From assembly GCA_963277665.1 (NCBI GenBank), contig OY728120.1, positions 424,458,138 through 424,522,137 on the forward strand: 64,000 nt of DNA, written 5' to 3'. Source of the stretch: Viscum album. Lineage: Eukaryota; Streptophyta; Magnoliopsida; Santalales; Viscaceae. The notes below the pieces were generated by a model. It did no database searches. It had not been told where the DNA came from and saw only the letters and a list, made by a program, of their open reading frames with translations. The position numbers and the translations under genes are program-made. Below, in pieces: positions 59,353 through 64,000 of the stretch. The stretch's first letter is position 1; each line of letters begins with the position of its first letter.

Positions 59353-60760
59353 TTTCATATCAGAGGAAGTTTAGTAGAAACCTTGTGAACAGGATTTAAG
59401 AAAAATAGATTATAGAACATATCTCTGAGATAGAATTTTATGATTAGTAGAGAAGAATATCCTAGAATTTCGTTAGGGTAGAGATTTTGTGGGTATTCCT
59501 ATCAATATATCCATATATGTTTACTACAAGTGCATGTGGTTCTAGCACAGATATACCTAGGGGTAAAAACTCTGATAAGGTCTGTCAGGTCTGACTCAGC
59601 GTAACCTGGTACATGACAACATGACTTAATACGCACCTATTTTTTCACTCCCTAGGGATATGTTCGGGATAATTCACAATTTATTTTCAAACCATTATGA
59701 AGGATTTGAATAGATAATGAAAATTAATTATCTAGGTTAACCCTTACACCATGGAAGGACCAATGTGGAAATAAAATGTATAAAGTGTTTATGTATTGAG
59801 GTTGTATTGAAAACCATGGTTAAAAGGATATTTAGTGATTAACTTTATTTCAAGGATGTTTATCATGCATATTTTTGAAATTGTATTAATATGGTTTTTG
59901 AAAAGGACAACCTATATTTCGGGTGAAAACATATCTAGTATGGAAAGACTATGGGACAAGAACCAATGATCAATGGATGATAATGGTTTTGTGCCTACCA
60001 CTGTCCTATGTGATGTCCTACTAAATGTGTAATTATTCTTAGTTAAATAATTTAACAAAAAATATTAATAGTGGACAAGTAGTGTCAATTTAAAGGTTTA
60101 AATATTAATATATTAACTATATTAACTTTTTATAATAGTTAGAGAAAAATAGTTGGATTTCCTACTATTTTATAGGCCTTAAGGTCTGTTCAAAGTGTAT
60201 TTTAGTGTTTGGGAATCATAGTTAATTTTGAGATATCAATTTATTGAAGTAATGGATGAATTGGAATTTTATTGAAGAATAACCAACGTATTAAATCATA
60301 TTTATAGAAATATATTAAGTAATTATATTTCCTTATATTATTGGTCAATAAAAGAATCCATTAACACTTGGGAAAATAAATTAAAATAAAATGTGTTGTC
60401 AAAATACAATAAATTTCATTTAATTGATGGTCCTCTAAATCATCAAATATTTATGGATTTTAGGCTCTCAAATTTAAATTGATAATTAACATGATTTTTA
60501 TTGATGACCTCAATAACCCGCTATAAATATATACACATTTTTATATATGTATCTCTACTTGACACTAATGTTCTCCTATTTGGAGACCTAGTTAAATGTT
60601 AGTCCATGTTACGTTTTTTACTTCATGTTCTCTCCTTTCTAGAGGATTTTTTATGGACCCTTCTCATGATGTGGGATTTAAACAAAGGAAATATCAAATA
60701 ATATATTACAAATATCGATTTTAAATTGATAGGATGAAATTTTTTTAAGTTGGGGGGAAA
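59353..60760 (+). other. Non-coding interior of the old element, with primer site and purine tract
   Basis: Starts with 'tttcatatcagagg' (59353-59366), a decayed match to the initiator-Met primer site (family form TGGTATCAGAG). Ends with the purine tract AAGTTGGGGGGAAA (60747-60760), directly before the right LTR. The 1.4 kb between has no Gag or Pol similarity that I can see, so the copy is either a non-autonomous derivative or a deletion product. Confidence 0.55.
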
Positions 60761-63700
60761 TTAATTCCCCAAAATTATAAAATATGAAAATTGTATTTGA
60801 TGGTGTGTATGACACGTAACACCAAATATGTAATGGAATATAATATACAAATACCTTAAAATATAATTATTATCTAAAATAATTTAAATAAATACGTCAA
60901 TTCACATGATACTAATTTAACATGAATCTCATGCAACAATGAGTTTCTTTATTGTCTTGTGTTACATGGAAGAGCGATTTTTGCTGAACAACAATATATT
61001 ACTAAAATATTATTATTTAATATATTAAGACCTAACATAGCTGTTAGATTGGAGGTTATGAATAGTGTCCTCAAAATTATTAAAATATATGTTTTACACA
61101 AATATATAATGAATAAATTGGTTAAAAATTAATTATAAATAAATATAAGAACAAATTTAATATAAAAAGAATATTTTTATAGAAAAGTATTTTTATGCCC
61201 ACAAAGTTGATTTACCCAAAAAAATAAATAAATTAAATTTAGTGAGTCATATTAATATAATATATATGTTATATATTTAATAAAATATTTTTTTATGTTT
61301 ATCTAATAGATTTTATAAGAATAATATAATTACAAACCTAGTATTACACATAAAAATCCATATTTTTATAAAGGAACTTTGGCCACCCTTTAATGGAGAA
61401 GAAATTTCAAATCCAATTTTTGGAAATTTTATAGATTCTGTATGTAAAAAAAATTATAATTTAAATATGAACCTAAAAATTATATTTGGGTGATTTTTTG
61501 GAACTTTTTTTAATTTTTTATTTTTTAATGAAGAGGAAAAAATACAGAATTTTAATTCAAAACTTCTTTTTCATCTAATTTATTTACGAGGTTAAATATT
61601 ATTTTTTTTGTTTTTTTAATGATTAATTAGAAAAAATTTCTTTAAATTAATACAATATAGGTTATCAGAATCAATTTGACATTCAAATTGCACATAAAAG
61701 CATCTCTATCTTTTGAGCATTTTTACTTTAAAAACCTACACTGTTGTCCCGTCTGCAGAATTAATATTTAATTAATTTATTCCACTTAAATGATTTAAAT
61801 TTGTAAAAAGTTATTCCATATTTGGAATAATAATAATTTCTAATAATTTAATCTCAGTTTTTAATAAAAAAAATAGTTTTTAATGTGATTAAAATCAATT
61901 ACAATGGTTAGGGGAAAATTAGCTTAACAAAAGACTTAATCATAAACATAAGTGACAAAATTAACTAAAAACTAGTCAAAAATCAATTTTATATCCATAT
62001 TTCGACCCTATAGTCCATTTTATATAATTGTGTCCATTATTTTATCCACATTAAATTGAAAAATGTGGGTGGAATTCCCTTTTCCAAAATTTATAAGAGT
62101 GCCACTCCTCATCCCCTATAAAAATGCACTCACCACTCCCACTTTCTCACACAAATAAATACACTTTGGATCAACCAAGATACACCAAAATATATCCTAA
62201 TAATATATCCCCTAAACCTAGAATCCCTATTTTGGTAATAAATCCATCCAAGGATTCTCTTTGGTTCAAACCAAATGGAGTTATACGATTTGGAGGTAAC
62301 ATCCTTCCTCAAGATCTTTTGTTTTATTTATTCTCCACTCATTTAGTTATTATTATTTCAGGATTATATAACAACAAAATTATCCCAAATATACTGATAT
62401 TTTCTATTGTTAATGGTTAAACCTATACTGACACACGCATCCATCAAATGGGTAATTAACTTACAGATTATGTGTACGGAGAACTACTGCCTCATGAAAT
62501 GAAGTTGTTAATTTTTACTTTACCACCTCTCATGGTTGGGAATTATGGTGGAAATTATATTTATATATTTAATTTGTGATATTTATATTTTATTTATAAT
62601 TATTTAATTATTTTATATCACTTACCTTTAGGCACTCTATTTTTTGGTAATACGATAACATCGTTTGTGGAAGTGTGGACAATTTTCCCCTCAAAGTGAT
62701 GTGATTTGTTCACACTATACATGGAATGTTTAAAGGAATGTTTTTATAATCCCATGTAGCATATATTAAATTGAAATGATGTTGGAATTATTATATACAT
62801 GTATATAATTTTCCTTTCAATCTTTTAATATGACAAAGAAAGGAAAGTAGTGTCCATGCGTTCATACGATATATTGTCTCCATGAACGATGCATTTCATT
62901 CATTATCTAAAAATATTATAGATTATTATAAATAAATATATAATGAATATATATCATTAAATAATTTTTTACATCTTGAAGATGATGAAATCATGATCGA
63001 TGTAGGAAGAACCATAAGTAAAAAGTCAAAACATACATGATAGACTATGAAATTAACACTCGAAAGAATGAAAATAATAAAATACTGTTATCAAATGGGT
63101 AGTAAGATTTTATAAACACTAATATGGTTTTTAAATATGCTAGTGTCACTATTAATACCACTATAAATGAGTTTAAAGTCCATTCACACAAAATGTAATG
63201 CAAGGTAAAGGATTTCATCTCAATTTACATTCCATTGAGACTTATTTGTTGTTCTTCACCAATTCACATTCATATGGTGTATATACTTCCATTTGAAATG
63301 TTATATCGTGTATACATTTATTATTAGGATGTTATGTGTTTAATTTAATTATACTCTATTAGGGTTATTATGATTAAAATGTTTCAAAGTGGTATGGAAC
63401 AGTTTGTAATGTTTAAATATTATTTTCTAAATAATGTGATAACTTATTATATTTGTTATATCACTTCCTTTTATGATTGTTAAATTTATCATGAAATATT
63501 TAATTTAATTTTGTGTAACAAATTTATTATATATGGTGTACTTAACTTCAATTTGACATGTAATATCTTGAGTCATTCATTTTTCATGGCATTTTGAGTT
63601 TCAATTTTAATTATTTCTTATAAGGGGATTTTATTTAAATGTTACCAAGTTGTAAAGAATTCCATAACTTGATTCCTTATTATTGGGTTATACTACTTCC

Positions 63701-64000
63701 TCATTGTAATTAATATTATATTATTATGTGTATAAATAATTTGGACTATCTATTGATCTATTTAAACTTCTATTATTTCTATTTATAGTTGTCACACATA
63801 ATCTATTCTTTGATTAATTCTTACATAAATTTTATGGTATTTTCAAAGGTATACTTTACAATCTCAATTTGTTCGGGATTATTTATACTTGATTTCACAT
63901 TAGAAGAAATTATTTGATAATTGTATAATAAAACCTTTAATTTTCTTCTTATTTGGTTATTCGTAACCTTTTTCAAGTAATAGTTCCATTTTTTCACTCT
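60761..64000 (+). repeat. Right LTR of the old element (cut by the window end)
   Basis: Colinear with 26354-26694 plus 54803-57730. It contains the uninterrupted site ('cacaaatatataatg' near 61100) that defines the Helitron-like insertion. A TATA box lies at 62117-62124. Confidence 0.72.

Larger units (their letters stand above)
26354..64000 (+). mobile_element. Old non-autonomous LTR element with ~4.9 kb LTRs (right end outside window)
   Basis: Two long direct repeats match: 26354-26694 plus 54803-59352 against 60761-64000, colinear with many substitutions. The left LTR ends GGTCGCTACA and is followed by a degenerate 'tatcagagg' primer site. The right LTR is preceded by the purine tract AAGTTGGGGGGAAA. 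The LTR start has decayed from a TGTAA..CC-like sequence. Such ends with an initiator-Met primer site are usual for Del/Tekay chromoviruses, but the 1.4 kb interior holds no gag or pol, so the family assignment is weak. The left LTR is split by the 28.1 kb Helitron-like insertion. The right LTR runs past the window end. Confidence 0.7.

Noticed and set aside
1..64000. tRNA, rRNA or other structural RNA genes
   Set aside because: No cloverleaf, A/B box pair or rRNA-like segment was seen; the only tRNA-related sequences are primer binding sites.

Overview
The window is repeat-dense nuclear DNA of a large plant genome, and I found no intact host gene in it. Evidence for a plant: a Tat-lineage Ty3/gypsy element with two RNase H domains, a Sirevirus-type Ty1/copia element, a very long LTR with chromovirus-like (Del/Tekay-type) ends, and an insertion with Helitron-like ends. 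An angiosperm with a big genome is likely, but no species can be named.

Layout. (1) 1-20463 is GC-rich and is one giant Tat-lineage gypsy element lying on the minus strand and cut by the left window edge. From right to left it has a 3.45 kb 5' LTR (17010-20463), a tRNA-Trp primer site, gag, protease, RT/RNase H/second RNase H/integrase (to 7027), about 6 kb of non-coding repeat modules, and an antisense coiled-coil ORF (1-792). Its gag-pol is largely one frame with several point stops. (2) 20464-26353 is AT-rich and holds an ancient, heavily mutated Tat pol on the plus strand, into which the younger element inserted. (3) 26354-64000 is an old element with about 4.9 kb LTRs and a 1.4 kb non-coding interior. 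Its left LTR is split by a 28.1 kb insertion (26695-54802) with Helitron-like ends. (4) That insertion carries three tandem copies of a 3.52 kb unit with exon-like blocks, a ~220 bp tandem array and further exon-like scraps. (5) The third 3.52 kb unit is itself interrupted by a 12.4 kb Sirevirus-like copia element (35815-48183, minus strand) with 1.9 kb LTRs.

The nesting gives a relative order: the chromovirus-like LTR element came first, then the Helitron-like insertion, and the copia element inside that came last. Separately, the ancient Tat pol predates the GC-rich Tat element.

The most unusual signal is a set of hairpin modules in the Tat element. A 39-nt stem-loop occurs at least 17 times, in the LTR and downstream of pol, with paired (compensatory) changes in its stem. 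A shorter CGTC-loop-GACG hairpin accompanies it. Fossil counterparts appear to lie downstream of pol in the ancient relic, so the modules may be an old, selected feature of this lineage. All comparisons were made by eye.
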